Counted from the stretch's first letter, positions 24,252-33,642 are shown. The stretch: DNA of 64,000 nt from Elusimicrobiota bacterium (GCA_028868375.1 JAGWUP010000004.1:1-64000), one strand, 5' to 3'. Program-made: numbers and translations. The notes: a model not told the origin generated them from the letters alone.

Positions 24252-25575
24252 GGCCTTCCTCGGGCCGGGGGCCGGGCTTTCGCAGCTTGTCCAGCCGCTC
24301 CTTCATTCTTTTCTCGTCGCCCTGCTCCGTGGGCTCGTAGAAGCGCCGGGGCTGCGGCATGTACTGCTGCTCGACCCAGTGGCCCGGGTAATCGTGGGCG
24401 TAGCGGTAGCCCTGGCCGTGGCCGCGGCTTTCCCGGTCGAGGCTGGCGTCGCGCAAATGGAGCGGCACCTCCCGCGCCGGGCCTTCCTTGACCTCCCGCA
24501 GCGCCGCGTCGACGGCGAGGTAGGCCGCGTTGGACTTGGGAGCGCAGGCGACGTAGGCCGCCGCCTGGGCCAGGGGAATGCGGGCCTCCGGCATGCCCAG
24601 CGCCTCGACGGCGTGAAAGGCGGCCTGGGCGATGAGCAGGGCGCGAAAGTCGGCGTTGCCGACGTCCTCGGCCGCGCAGATCAGGAGGCGGCGCGCGATG
24701 AAGCGGGGGTCCTCTCCGGCCGCCAGCATCTTCGCCATCCAGTAGAGGGCGGCGTCGGGGTCCGAGCCGCGCATGGACTTGATGAAGGCGGAGATGTGGT
24801 CGTAGTGGTCGTCGGATTTCTTGTCGTAGCGAATCGAGCGCTTTTGGATGGACTCCTCGGCGACCTGCAGGGTGATGCGGCGCTTGCCTCCTGCGTCCGG
24901 CGCGGTGGAGAGCGCGGCCAGCTCCAGGGCTCCCAGGGCCTTGCGCGCGTCGCCGGAGGCCATCGCGGCCAGGTGCCGGGCGGCCTCGCGGCCGAGCTCC
25001 ACGTTCAGGCCGGCCAGGCCGCGAGCCTTGTCGGCGACCGCCCTCGCCAGGAGCTCGCCGATGTCCCGCGGTGACAGCGGCTGGAACTCGAAGGCCGTCA
25101 CGCGCGAGAGCAGGGCGGCGTTGACGTAGAAGGAAGGATTCTCCGTCGTCAGCCCGATGAGCAGTATCTCGCCGCGCTCGGCGGAGGGCAGCAGGACGTC
25201 CTGCTGGGTACGGTTGAAGTGGTGGATCTCGTCGACCAGCAGCAGGGTGCGGCGTCCGCAGCCGGCCAGGTCGTAGCGCGCGCGCTCCAGAGCCTTCTTT
25301 AACTCGGCGACCCCGGCGGCCACGGCGTTGAGCTCGACGACCTGCGCCTCGGCCTGGCGCGCGATGACGCGCGCCAGGGCCGTCTTGCCGCAGCCCGGAG
25401 GCCCGAAGAAGATCGCCGAGGAGAACGTCTTTGACTCGACCAGGCGGCGCAGGAGCTTGCCCTCTCCCAGCAGCTCCGGCTGCCCCATGAACTCGTCTAA
25501 GGCGTCCGGCGCCATGCGGGCGGCCAGGGGCTGCGCCGAGAGCGGGACGTCGGAGGCGAACAGCTCCTCTGGCAC
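24244..25575 (-). CDS. rarA: replication-associated recombination protein A (AAA+ ATPase)
   Basis: A 443-residue MgsA/RarA/WRNIP1-type ATPase that acts at stalled replication forks. Walker A is GPPGCGKTALAR and Walker B is LLLVDEIHHFN. Sensor and arginine-finger regions follow (TTENPSF, LLSRVTAFEF). The C-terminal tetramerisation domain has SAFIKSMRGSDPDAALYWMA and GYRYAHDYPGHWV. The start is a GTG 1 nt after the zapA stop; no strong ribosome site is visible, so coupling to zapA is likely. Confidence 0.92.
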   Translation of the reverse strand: MPEELFASDVPLSAQPLAARMAPDALDEFMGQPELLGEGKLLRRLVESKTFSSAIFFGPPGCGKTALARVIARQAEAQVVELNAVAAGVAELKKALERARYDLAGCGRRTLLLVDEIHHFNRTQQDVLLPSAERGEILLIGLTTENPSFYVNAALLSRVTAFEFQPLSPRDIGELLARAVADKARGLAGLNVELGREAARHLAAMASGDARKALGALELAALSTAPDAGGKRRITLQVAEESIQKRSIRYDKKSDDHYDHISAFIKSMRGSDPDAALYWMAKMLAAGEDPRFIARRLLICAAEDVGNADFRALLIAQAAFHAVEALGMPEARIPLAQAAAYVACAPKSNAAYLAVDAALREVKEGPAREVPLHLRDASLDRESRGHGQGYRYAHDYPGHWVEQQYMPQPRRFYEPTEQGDEKRMKERLDKLRKPGPRPEEGRG

Positions 25576-25576
25576 G

Positions 25577-25879
25577 CTAGGAGGCGTCGACGTGCGTCAG
25601 GGCGGCGCGCAGCGGCTGGGCCATCGCCTCCAGCTTGCGCTCGAGGATGTTTTGCTCCATCGCGCTCTTGCGGCGCTCCTGCTCCAGCTCGGCGGCGAAG
25701 TGCAGGGCGGCCAGGATGGCCAGCAGGGAGGAATCGGCGAGCTTGTTGTTCTCCTCGCTGATCTCGGTCATCTTCTCGTGGACTTTTTGGGCCAGGGCGT
25801 TGATCTCCAGCTGCGTCAAGCCCTCCATCTCCACGCTGAGGCGGCGGCGAAAGACTTGGATGTCGACTTTATCGTTCAT
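25577..25879 (-). CDS. zapA: cell division protein ZapA
   Basis: A 100-residue protein. The N-terminal VDIQVFRRRLSVEM and a long helix (INALAQKVHEKMTEI, LAILAALHFAAEL, then a coiled coil) fit ZapA, which bundles FtsZ filaments at the division ring. It overlaps the upstream coiled-coil gene by ATGA and is followed by rarA. The order pheT, coiled coil, zapA suggests that the previous small gene is a division partner. Confidence 0.82.
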   Translation of the reverse strand: MNDKVDIQVFRRRLSVEMEGLTQLEINALAQKVHEKMTEISEENNKLADSSLLAILAALHFAAELEQERRKSAMEQNILERKLEAMAQPLRAALTHVDAS

Positions 25880-26118
25880 GGAGACTCCAGCTTCTCGATT
25901 TTTTGGTCCAGCCGCTCCAGGCGCGCGCGCAGGCGCTCGTGGTTGACGGAGTTGGAGGAGAGGCGCTTGACCTCTTCCTTCAGCTTGTTGTTCTCTTCCT
26001 CCGCCCTGGCCAGGGCCCGCTCGAGGCGTTTCTTGTCCGCCGACGTCGACTGCAGGGCCGCCGCCGCCTGCGCGACCAGGGACTCCAGCGTCTTTAAACG
26101 GATGCTGTCGTGGATCAT
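25876..26118 (-). CDS. small coiled-coil protein between pheT and zapA
   Basis: Eighty residues, almost wholly heptad-like: charged, rich in Glu, Lys and Leu (RALARAEEENNKLKEEVKRL), with no cysteine and no membrane segment. Size, helix content and position beside zapA resemble ZapB-like or other septum-associated small coiled coils, but the sequence alone is not diagnostic. The ATG at 26118 overlaps the pheT stop as ATGA, and its own stop overlaps the zapA start as ATGA. A longer frame reading through from upstream is a pheT shadow. Confidence 0.65.
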   Translation of the reverse strand: MIHDSIRLKTLESLVAQAAAALQSTSADKKRLERALARAEEENNKLKEEVKRLSSNSVNHERLRARLERLDQKIEKLESP

Positions 26119-28511
26119 CGGCGCAATTCGGCTCCGGCGGCCTTGAGCCGCTCCAGGGCGCGGGCGATCTCCGAGTCGACCTCGGCGTCGGTCAGGGTGC
26201 GGTCCATCCTGCCGAAGGTCAGGCGCAGGGTCAGGCCGCGCTTGCCCGCGGGCAGGCCCTTGCCGGCGTAGACGTCGACCAGATCGAGGCGGCGCAGGGT
26301 TTGGGCGTCCCCGCGCGCGGCGGCCTCCAGCTCGGCGTAGGGCAGGGTTTTGTCGGCGAGCAGGGAGAGATCCCGCCAGGACGCGGGGAACTGGCTGTAG
26401 GGAGCAAAGCGGGCCTGCGGCCAGGATGAGACGAGGAGCCGCTCGAGGTCTAGGTCCAGCAGCGCCACCGGCTGGCGCTCCAGGCCCCAGGCGCGCGAGA
26501 TCGTGGGATGCAGCAGGCCTACGGTTCCCAGGGCTCCCTCCGGCAGCTCCAGGCGCAGGGCGGCGGCGGGATGAAACAGGGGATCGGCGGCGGTCGCGCC
26601 GGAGGCTTGGCGCAGCGGCGTCCACTTCAGCGCGGGCAGGCCGGACAGCAGGTCTTGGGCCAGGCCCTTGGCGTCGTGGAAGCCGAGGTCCGGGGCAAGC
26701 TCCGGCTTCCAGCAGCGCTCGCGCAGCGGGCCCAGCAGCAAGCCGGCCAGATGGCGCCGCTCCTCGATCGCTTGGCCGCGGCGTGCGTACTGCGCGCCCA
26801 GCTCGAAGAGCTTGACGGCGGCGGCGCCGTGCTTGAGGTTTCCGGCCGCGTTCTGCAGCAGGCCGGGCAGCAGGCTTGGCCGCAGCAGGGTCCACTCGTC
26901 GGAGACGGGATTGGCCAAGCGCGGCGCCTCCGCGCTCGAGAGGCCGCACAGGCGCAGGGTTTTCTCGCAGACGAAGTCGTAGTTGCAGGCCTCCAGCAGC
27001 CCCGCGGCCGACAGGCGAGATCGGCAGCGCCGCGCCAGGGACTCGTAGGGCGTCGCCTTGGCCGCTCGGGGCGGCACGGGGGCCGCTTGCGACGGGATGC
27101 TGTCGTAGCCCGCCAGCCGCGCCACCTCCTCGGCCAGATCCGCGGCCGACTCGAGATCGCGGCGGTAGGAACGGGGCGCCAAGAGCCAGCGGCCGGGCCC
27201 TTCGGGATGAAGCCGGCCTAAGCCGCGCAGGCAAGCCTCGATCTGGGGCTCCGGAAAAGAGCTGCCCAACAGCCCGTTGATCCGCTCGGCGGAGGCCTGG
27301 ATGGGCTTGGCGGCCGGCGGGGGAGCTCCGGCGATGCCGGGCGCGGAGACGCTTGAGCCCTTGCCGCCCAGCCGGGCGATCAGGGCCGCGGCCCGCTCGG
27401 AGGCCTCGAGGACGGCTTCCGGATCGACGCCGCGCTCGAAGCGGTAGGAGGAATCCGAGCGCAGGCGCAGCCTCCGGGAGGCGCGGCGTATGTCCGGAGG
27501 CGCGAAGCAGGCGGATTCCAGGATGACGCTCGTCGTCTTCTCCGTCACGCCCGTCTCCAGCCCGCCCATGACGCCGGCGATGGCGACGGGGCGGGCGGAG
27601 TCGGCGATGACTAGGATTTCTGCGGACAAGGCGTAGGGCTTGCCGTCTAGGGCCGCCAGGGACTCGCCGGCTCGGGCGAAACGGACCCGAAGCCCCGGCC
27701 CGGCCAGGCGGGCGGCGTCGAAGGCATGCAGCGGCTGGCCCAGGTCCAGCAGCACGTAGTTGGTGACGTCCACGACGTTGTTGATCGGCCGCAGCCCCAC
27801 GGCCTCCAGCTTGGCGGCCAGCCAGGCCGGGCTGGGCCCGACCGTCACGCCGCTGATCAAGCGGGCGCAATACAAGGGGCAGGCCTTGGCGGCCTCTATG
27901 GACACCTGCGGGCATTGGCCGGCGGGAGCGGGCGGCGTCGAAGCGGGGGCTTGCTTCAGCGGCAATTTAAGGAAGGCGGCCAATTCGCGGGCCAGGCCGC
28001 GGTGGGAGAGGCAATCCGGGCGGTTGGGCGTGACCTCCACGTCCAGGACCTCGTCGGCGGGGCCGAGAGTCTCGGCCAGCTCCCCGCCCAGGGGGGTCGG
28101 CGGCAGCTGGAGAATCCCGGAATGGTCGCCGGAGAGGCCCAGCTCGGCGGCGGAGCAGAGCATGCCTTGGGATTCCACCCCGCGTATCTTGGCCGCCGAC
28201 AGGGTCCGCCCGCCGGGGAGGGTCGCGCCGACCCGGGCCAAGGGGACCAGCTGGCCCGCCGCGACGTTGGCAGCGCCGCAGACCACGGTCAGGCGGCTGG
28301 TCCCGTCGTCGACCAGGCAGAGCCTCAGGCGGTCGGCGTTCGGATGCTTGGAGACCTCCAGGATTTTGGCGGCGACGACGCCGCGAAACGCCGGGCCCCG
28401 CTTTTCGAGGGAGGAGACCTCGAAGCCCAGGGACGTCAAACGGCCGGACAGCTCCCGGGCGTCCAATTCCAGGGGCAGCCAATCCTTGAGCCAGTTAAGC
28501 GATATTTTCAT
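26115..28511 (-). CDS. pheT: phenylalanyl-tRNA synthetase beta subunit
   Basis: A 798-residue beta subunit of the heterotetrameric ligase. It begins MKISLNWLKDWLPLE. An EMAP-like tRNA-binding domain is at about 40-150 (VSKHPNADRLRLCLVDDG), then VEVTPNRPDCLSHRGLARE of the B3/B4 editing region, the B5 domain, the catalytic-like core, and a C-terminal anticodon-binding ferredoxin fold (FPASWRDLSLLADKTLPY). The start at 28511 overlaps the pheS end by 17 nt. Length and order are normal. Confidence 0.95.
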   Translation of the reverse strand: MKISLNWLKDWLPLELDARELSGRLTSLGFEVSSLEKRGPAFRGVVAAKILEVSKHPNADRLRLCLVDDGTSRLTVVCGAANVAAGQLVPLARVGATLPGGRTLSAAKIRGVESQGMLCSAAELGLSGDHSGILQLPPTPLGGELAETLGPADEVLDVEVTPNRPDCLSHRGLARELAAFLKLPLKQAPASTPPAPAGQCPQVSIEAAKACPLYCARLISGVTVGPSPAWLAAKLEAVGLRPINNVVDVTNYVLLDLGQPLHAFDAARLAGPGLRVRFARAGESLAALDGKPYALSAEILVIADSARPVAIAGVMGGLETGVTEKTTSVILESACFAPPDIRRASRRLRLRSDSSYRFERGVDPEAVLEASERAAALIARLGGKGSSVSAPGIAGAPPPAAKPIQASAERINGLLGSSFPEPQIEACLRGLGRLHPEGPGRWLLAPRSYRRDLESAADLAEEVARLAGYDSIPSQAAPVPPRAAKATPYESLARRCRSRLSAAGLLEACNYDFVCEKTLRLCGLSSAEAPRLANPVSDEWTLLRPSLLPGLLQNAAGNLKHGAAAVKLFELGAQYARRGQAIEERRHLAGLLLGPLRERCWKPELAPDLGFHDAKGLAQDLLSGLPALKWTPLRQASGATAADPLFHPAAALRLELPEGALGTVGLLHPTISRAWGLERQPVALLDLDLERLLVSSWPQARFAPYSQFPASWRDLSLLADKTLPYAELEAAARGDAQTLRRLDLVDVYAGKGLPAGKRGLTLRLTFGRMDRTLTDAEVDSEIARALERLKAAGAELRR

Positions 28512-29553
28512 CGAACTGCCGCAAAAAGCGGACGTCGTTCTCGTAGAATTGCCGGATGTCCTTGACCCCGAGCTTGAGCATCGCCAGCCGCTCGACCCCG
28601 ATGCCGAAGGCAAATCCGCTCCACCGCTCCGGGTCGATGTCGACGGCCTTGAGCACGTTGGGGTGGACGAGGCCCGCGCCGAGCAGCTCGAGCCAGCCGG
28701 ACTGCTTGCAGACCGGGCAGCCGCGGCCGGAGCAGAAGAGGCAGCGCACGTCCACCTCGGCGGAGGGCTCGGTGAAGGGGAAGAAGGACGGGCGCAGGCG
28801 GATCTCCGAGGAGCCCAAAAGCTGCTCCATGAAGGCCGCCAGCGTCGCCTTAAGATCGGCGAAGGTCACGCCCCGCTCGACGTAGAGGCCCTCGAGCTGA
28901 TGAAAGACCGCGGAGTGGGTGGCGTCGACGGCCTCGTGGCGGAAGACCCGCCCCGGGCACATGATCCGCAGCGGCGGCCGGCGCGCCTCCATCGAGCGGA
29001 TCTGGACCGGCGAGGTATGGGTGCGCAAGAGCAGCGGCGCGTCGGCCAGATAGAGGGTGTCGTGAAGGTCGCGCGCGGGGTGATGCTCGGGGATGTTCAG
29101 GGCGGAGAAATTGTGCCGGTCGTCCTCGACGTGCGGCCCCTCGGCCCAGGAGAAACCCATAAGGCTTAAAATCCGCGTCATCTCGTCGAGGATTTGCGTC
29201 AGGGGATGCCGCCGGCCGCGGGGCTGGGGCAGCCCGGGCAGGGTCAGGTCCAATTCCGCGGACAGCTTCCGTTCGTCCGCCGTCCGCTCCAGGGCGTTCT
29301 GGCGCTCGGCGATCTTGCCCTCGAGCAGGGTCTTTAACCCCTGGGCCCGGGGGCCGAGGGCGCGGCGGTCCTCTAGGCTCAGGTCCTTGAGCGCCTTGAG
29401 CAGCTCGGTCAGAGCGCCCTTGCGGCCGAGTAAACCCACCCGGACGCGGTCTAGGGCGGCGAGATCGGCCGCCTGGGCGGGATCCTCGCGCGAGAGGCGG
29501 GCCTCAAGCTCCTCGCAGGCCCGCTCCCAGCTCGAGCGCTTCGGCGTCGCCAT
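28495..29553 (-). CDS. pheS: phenylalanyl-tRNA synthetase alpha subunit
   Basis: A 352-residue catalytic subunit. The N-terminal coiled coil (about 1-90) binds tRNA. The class II core has HPLTQILDEM, GPHVEDDRHNFSALNIPEHHPARD, motif 2 in VFRHEAVDATH, and motif 3 in FGIGVERLAMLKLGV. A cysteine set CLFCSGRGCPVCKQSGW is conserved in bacterial PheS. It lies 11 nt downstream of rplT, giving the common order infC-rpmI-rplT-pheS-pheT. Confidence 0.95.
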   Translation of the reverse strand: MATPKRSSWERACEELEARLSREDPAQAADLAALDRVRVGLLGRKGALTELLKALKDLSLEDRRALGPRAQGLKTLLEGKIAERQNALERTADERKLSAELDLTLPGLPQPRGRRHPLTQILDEMTRILSLMGFSWAEGPHVEDDRHNFSALNIPEHHPARDLHDTLYLADAPLLLRTHTSPVQIRSMEARRPPLRIMCPGRVFRHEAVDATHSAVFHQLEGLYVERGVTFADLKATLAAFMEQLLGSSEIRLRPSFFPFTEPSAEVDVRCLFCSGRGCPVCKQSGWLELLGAGLVHPNVLKAVDIDPERWSGFAFGIGVERLAMLKLGVKDIRQFYENDVRFLRQFDENIA

Positions 29554-29564
29554 GGCGCGCCGGC

Positions 29565-29909
29565 CTAGGCGCGCGAGAGTTCGACCAGCTTCTTGAAGGA
29601 GCCGCCGTCGCGCACGGCCATCTCGGAGAGCATCTTGCGGTTGAGGGTGATGCCCGCCTTCTTGAGGCCGCTCATGAAACGGCTGTAGTTGGTGTCGTTC
29701 TCGCGGCAGGCCGCGTTGATGCGCTCGATCCAAAGGGAGCGGAAGTCGCCCTTGCGATCCTTGCGCCCCGAGTAGGCGCGGTTGAGGGAGGCCTCGACCT
29801 GCTGCTTGACCATGCGCCAGCGCGTGCGCTTGGCGGAGTAGTTGCCCTTGGCGCGCTTGAAGAACTTCTTCTTGTGATGGCGGGTGGTGACGCCGGACTT
29901 GATTCTCAT
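29565..29909 (-). CDS. rplT: 50S ribosomal protein L20
   Basis: A 114-residue basic protein. [20 protein letters not shown] at the N-terminus and [20 protein letters not shown] near the end are typical. It binds 23S rRNA early in 50S assembly and, in several bacteria, represses the infC-rpmI-rplT operon. No obvious repressor-binding pseudoknot was identified here. Confidence 0.97.
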   Translation of the reverse strand: MRIKSGVTTRHHKKKFFKRAKGNYSAKRTRWRMVKQQVEASLNRAYSGRKDRKGDFRSLWIERINAACRENDTNYSRFMSGLKKAGITLNRKMLSEMAVRDGGSFKKLVELSRA

Positions 29910-29917
29910 GGGTCGCT

Positions 29918-30115
29918 CTACTTGTACGGCAGGAATTTATCCATCGTCTTGGAGTCGGTCCGGTTCAGGGTGTTCTTGCCGCTGAGAAACCGGCTCCTGT
30001 CGTTCGGCATCGGGGCCAGCAGATGCCGCTTGCCGGCTCGGGCGTGGCGCCACTTGCCCGCGGCCGACTTAAAGAAGCGCTTCTTGGCGCCGCTGTGGGA
30101 TTTTAGTTTTGGCAT
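29918..30115 (-). CDS. rpmI: 50S ribosomal protein L35
   Basis: A 65-residue basic protein beginning [14 protein letters not shown] and continuing [14 protein letters not shown], matching L35. It lies 1 nt downstream of the infC stop and 8 nt upstream of rplT. Confidence 0.97.
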   Translation of the reverse strand: MPKLKSHSGAKKRFFKSAAGKWRHARAGKRHLLAPMPNDRSRFLSGKNTLNRTDSKTMDKFLPYK

Positions 30116-30116
30116 G

Positions 30117-30656
30117 TCAGTGTCTGGGGATCAACGTCATCACGAGGCGGTTGCGGTCCGGGATCGGCGCCTGCTCCACCGCCGCCGACTCCACGAGCCT
30201 GTCCTTGATCGTGTCCAGCAGCTTCATTCCGAGGTCCCGATGCTGCATCTCGCGCCCGCGGAAGACCACGGTGATGCGCACCTTGTCGTGGTCGGCGATG
30301 AACTGGCCGATGTGCCTGATCTTGACCTCGAGGTCGTGCAAGCCGATATGCGGCTTGAAGCGCACTTCCTTGAGCAGGCCGGCCTTCTGCTTCTTGCGCG
30401 ACTCCCGCTTCTGCTTGTCCTGCTCGTACTTGAACTTCGAGTAGTCGAGGATCTTGCAGACCGGCGGGTTCGCCTTGGGCGCGATCTCGATGAGGTCCAG
30501 GCCGCGCTGTCGCGCCAAGGCCAAGGCCTCGCCGATGGGCTTGATTCCGATTTGCGTGCCGTCGGTGTCGATGACGCGGACTTGGTTGGCCGTGATCCTG
30601 CTGTTGACGCGGGTCGTGTCTCGGTTCGGGATGAAACTGCCGTTGAATTTGTTGAT
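30117..30656 (-). CDS. infC: translation initiation factor IF-3, AUC start
   Basis: A 179-residue IF-3 that discriminates the initiator tRNA and start codon on the 30S subunit. The N-terminal domain (RVNSRITANQVRVIDTDGTQ) is encoded only if translation starts upstream of the first in-frame ATG at 30524. The best start is ATC at 30656-30654, which follows AAGGAG by 4 nt. No ATG or GTG is in frame upstream. infC commonly uses AUU, AUC or AUA so that IF-3 can repress its own synthesis. Later motifs are KILDYSKFKYEQDKQKRE and the C-terminal LVMTLIPRH. Confidence 0.9.
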   Translation of the reverse strand: MNKFNGSFIPNRDTTRVNSRITANQVRVIDTDGTQIGIKPIGEALALARQRGLDLIEIAPKANPPVCKILDYSKFKYEQDKQKRESRKKQKAGLLKEVRFKPHIGLHDLEVKIRHIGQFIADHDKVRITVVFRGREMQHRDLGMKLLDTIKDRLVESAAVEQAPIPDRNRLVMTLIPRH

Positions 30657-30660
30657 GGTT

Positions 30661-30666
30661 CTCCTT
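30661..30666 (-). promoter_or_regulatory. ribosome binding site fixing the AUC start of infC
   Basis: AAGGAG on the minus strand, 4 nt before the ATC codon. It is the only good Shine-Dalgarno sequence in the 75-nt gap between the preceding gene and infC, and supports a non-canonical start. Confidence 0.7.
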
Positions 30667-30731
30667 GAATTCTCCGTTGGGGTTAGGAACTCGACTTGAG
30701 GCGAGAGGATATCAATTCCCGCCCGCCGCCG

Positions 30732-32258
30732 TCAAGGCTGGCTCGACGTGGGGCCTAAGTTGAGATGGAGCCTGGCGGTTTTCCGGTCCCAGACGAAGCG
30801 CGCGCCGCGGCCGACCAGCTCGTCGAGGCAACGGTAGGCGCCGGGCAGGTCATCGAAATTCCAGATGCTCGCCAGTCGCTTCAGCGCTTCACGACGCTCG
30901 GCCTCTGGTTTTTGGCGCAGGCAGAGCAGCAGGGAGAGCAGTTCCTGGACCCGGTCGCGTCCGTCGCGTCGGGGCGGCGCGACCTTTGCCGCGGGGCGCA
31001 GCACGAAGGAGCCGCCCTCTTGGCTGCCGACAAGCGGCTTGGCCTCCAGCGAGAAGGGGCAGCCCAGCAACTGCTCTAGGATGCGGCCGAAGAGCCGCCC
31101 CCAGTCGGCGGCGAGGCGCAGCTCCTCCGCGCTCAGCGCTCGCGGCCGCTCCCGCCGCAGGCGCAGCCGCAGCGCCTCCAGCGCCGCGGCGTTGACGATC
31201 GGGCTGGGATGCAGAAGCATCACGCGCAGGAGCGGCAGGCTTTGCCAGTGGAGAGCGCCGCGCGTCAGCGCTTCGTCGACCAGGCCCAGGCGGTCGATGA
31301 GCTTGGCCCAAGCCAGGGCGGCCTCGGCGCGCAATTCCTGGCGCCCGATGTTCTCAGAGGAGGCGCGGGGATGGATGATCCGCTCCAGGGCATTCAGTTC
31401 TTCTCTTCCGCCGCCCACGGCCGCCGCCCGGACCGCCGCCAGGGTCCGCGCGCTCGTCGGTTTTTCCAGCGCTTGCTTGAGCGTCGAGCGGACGTCGATT
31501 GCGACCAGGTCGTAGGCGCGCAGGCGGGCGAGCAGATCGGCGGCGGCCCGCGAGAGGATTTCGGCGTCCCGCGGGTCGCTCGCCCGGGCCGCCAGCGCGT
31601 AGAGGGAGCGCGCGTCTTCTCTTCGGCCGTGCGCGGCGACGGCCAGGGCGACCAGCGGCCGGACGGGCTCGTTTGCGGCGCTCGCGCCTCGCCAGCCGTC
31701 GTAGAGGCTGCGCAGCGCCTGCGGCCGCAGGCGGGCCAGGTAGGCGGCCAGCGCCGCGGCGCGCCGCGGGTTGAAGTGGTTGGCTAGGAACTCGCCCTCT
31801 CGGGGGCCGCCGTTGCGGCAGAGGGCGATGTAGAGGGCGTCTCGGATGAGAGGGTTGCGCTCTTGCCGGTAGCGGCGCAGCAGGCGGTCCGGCGCTTCCG
31901 CGACCATCAGGCGGGCCAGCGACTCGGCCAGCCGCCGCTTCATCGGGGCGGCCGCTTGGTCGGGGGTCTTGGCTAATTCCTCGGCCGCCGCGTTCAGCCC
32001 CAGGCGGACGGCGTCCAAGTCTTTCGGCGCCGAGGCGTCGATAAGCAGGCCGGCCGCGGCCAAGCGCGCGGGCAGCGTTCCCGCTCTCCCGTCCTTGAGG
32101 ATTGGCGGCGCGAAGCTTCGGGCCAGAGCGGGCAGATCCGGCAACGGCGCCGTCTTGCCGGCCGCAGCGGCGATGGGCAAGGCCGCGGCAAGCCCCAGGG
32201 CGGCCAAGAAGGCGCCTCGTCGGCCGCCGGCCAGTCTTATGACGCAGGCCCTAAGCAT
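30732..32258 (-). CDS. exported alpha-helical repeat protein of unknown function
   Basis: A 508-residue protein with an N-terminal signal peptide (basic RLAGGRRGAF, hydrophobic core, AAAAG cleavage region near residue 35). The rest is rich in Ala, Leu and Arg helices that look like HEAT/TPR-type repeats (IRDALYIALCRNGG, IVNAAALEALRLRLRRE). No catalytic motif is seen. It starts at the ATG at 32258, which overlaps the symporter stop (ATGA), and sits at the end of the ECF sigma operon, just before infC. Control by that sigma factor is possible. Confidence 0.6.
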   Translation of the reverse strand: MLRACVIRLAGGRRGAFLAALGLAAALPIAAAAGKTAPLPDLPALARSFAPPILKDGRAGTLPARLAAAGLLIDASAPKDLDAVRLGLNAAAEELAKTPDQAAAPMKRRLAESLARLMVAEAPDRLLRRYRQERNPLIRDALYIALCRNGGPREGEFLANHFNPRRAAALAAYLARLRPQALRSLYDGWRGASAANEPVRPLVALAVAAHGRREDARSLYALAARASDPRDAEILSRAAADLLARLRAYDLVAIDVRSTLKQALEKPTSARTLAAVRAAAVGGGREELNALERIIHPRASSENIGRQELRAEAALAWAKLIDRLGLVDEALTRGALHWQSLPLLRVMLLHPSPIVNAAALEALRLRLRRERPRALSAEELRLAADWGRLFGRILEQLLGCPFSLEAKPLVGSQEGGSFVLRPAAKVAPPRRDGRDRVQELLSLLLCLRQKPEAERREALKRLASIWNFDDLPGAYRCLDELVGRGARFVWDRKTARLHLNLGPTSSQP

Positions 32259-33640
32259 CACGAGGGGATGCTAGTATTTTGAGGCGCTCCGGGCGAGAGC
32301 AATCCGGCCGCCCACAGCCCCGCCGAGACCGCCAGCCCCGGAAACAGCGGCTCCAAGCCCCAGGGGGCGTGGCCCAGTCGGCCGGCCGCCAAGAGCCAGC
32401 AGGTGGCGCAGGACCAACCGCCGAGGCTGGCGGCCAGGGCCCAGCGCGGGCGAGCGCGCCAACGCGGGAAGTAGACGCCCAGCAAGGGCAGCAGCAGGCC
32501 GGGGATCACGGCGCTGCCGATGTCGTACCAGAGCTCGACGACGGAGGGCAGAAGCCGGGCCAGCAGCCAGCAGCCGGCCAGCACGACGGGCAGCGCCAGC
32601 CGCGACAGGGCTTCTTGTCTGGCCTCGCCGGCCGCCTTCCAGCGTCCGGCGGCGTCCTTGCCGAGGCTGACGCAGGCCTGCAGGGCCCGCCCCTGCAGGG
32701 ACGCGGTGATGGTGGCCGCCAGCCCCGCGTAGAAGAGGGCCCGCGCGGCGGGCCCCAACAGGCGATCGGCTAGGATGGGGAAGGCCAGCACCGGATCGGA
32801 CAGGCGAGGCAGCAGCGCGCGCGCGTAGAGCCCGGCGGCCGTCGTCATCAGGTCGAAGACCGCCCAGCAGGCGATCGACAGCAGTATGCCCCAGCGCGCC
32901 ACCTCCGGCGAGCGCGCGGCCGCGCAGCGCTGGTGGAAGGAGGGGTCGACCAGGGTCCAGACCGCGATCAGCCACCAAGCCAGCAGGCGCAGGGTCGGCA
33001 GATTCCCGGTCCAGGACAGATGCCCGCGCGGCAGGGCCGCGGCCAGGCCGGCGGGGGGCAGCGCCCGCAAGGCGGCGGGAAGGATCAGCGCGAAGCCACC
33101 GTACATCAGGGCGATTTGCAGCCGGTTGGCCCAGACGTCCGAGCGCAGGCCGCCGCGCCACAGCACGGCGGCCGCGGCCGCGGCGCACAATCCCATCGCC
33201 GTCCCCTCTCCCAGCCCGCCCAGGTGGGAGAGCAGGGCTCCCGCCATCAACAGCTCGTCGGCCGGGGCCGCCAGGACGGCGACCAGCAGCGCCCCGACCA
33301 GGGCCAGCGGCCGTCCGTAGGCGTTCTCCAGATGGTCCGGGATCGTCAGGCCCGGCTCCAGGCGCACGCGTCCGGACAGCCACAGGGCGTAGACCCCGGC
33401 GAAGGCGTAGTACGGCAGGGCCTGGGTCGTCCAGTTCGACAAGCCGGAGCGCCAGGTGAACTCCCCCACTCCCAGCACGCCGCCGTAGAAAGTCGGCACC
33501 AGGGTGGCGACGAAGGACGGCAAGGTCAGGGCGCGACCGGCCAGGACGTAATCGGCCAGCCCCGGCTTTCGCCGCCGCTGGGCCCAGAGGCCCAGGCCCG
33601 CCGCGGCCAGCAGCAGCGCGCCGACGCCCAGCCAGCCCAA
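32258..33640 (-). CDS. sodium:solute symporter family protein
   Basis: A 460-residue membrane protein with about twelve or more hydrophobic segments. The N-terminal region (YVLAGRALTLPSFVATLVPTFYGG) matches the SSS family, where the substrate and sodium sites lie in the first helices. The middle part has RLQIALMYGGFALILP and WTLVDPSFHQRC. The solute is not predictable. It lies 2 nt downstream of the RseB-like gene and overlaps the next gene by ATGA. An SSS transporter inside an ECF sigma operon is uncommon. Confidence 0.75.
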   Translation of the reverse strand: MGWLGVGALLLAAAGLGLWAQRRRKPGLADYVLAGRALTLPSFVATLVPTFYGGVLGVGEFTWRSGLSNWTTQALPYYAFAGVYALWLSGRVRLEPGLTIPDHLENAYGRPLALVGALLVAVLAAPADELLMAGALLSHLGGLGEGTAMGLCAAAAAAVLWRGGLRSDVWANRLQIALMYGGFALILPAALRALPPAGLAAALPRGHLSWTGNLPTLRLLAWWLIAVWTLVDPSFHQRCAAARSPEVARWGILLSIACWAVFDLMTTAAGLYARALLPRLSDPVLAFPILADRLLGPAARALFYAGLAATITASLQGRALQACVSLGKDAAGRWKAAGEARQEALSRLALPVVLAGCWLLARLLPSVVELWYDIGSAVIPGLLLPLLGVYFPRWRARPRWALAASLGGWSCATCWLLAAGRLGHAPWGLEPLFPGLAVSAGLWAAGLLSPGAPQNTSIPS

Positions 33641-33642
33641 GG

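Noticed and set aside
30117-30524. IF-3 beginning at the ATG at 30524
   Set aside because: It would remove a conserved N-terminal segment that continues in frame to an ATC preceded by a good ribosome site.
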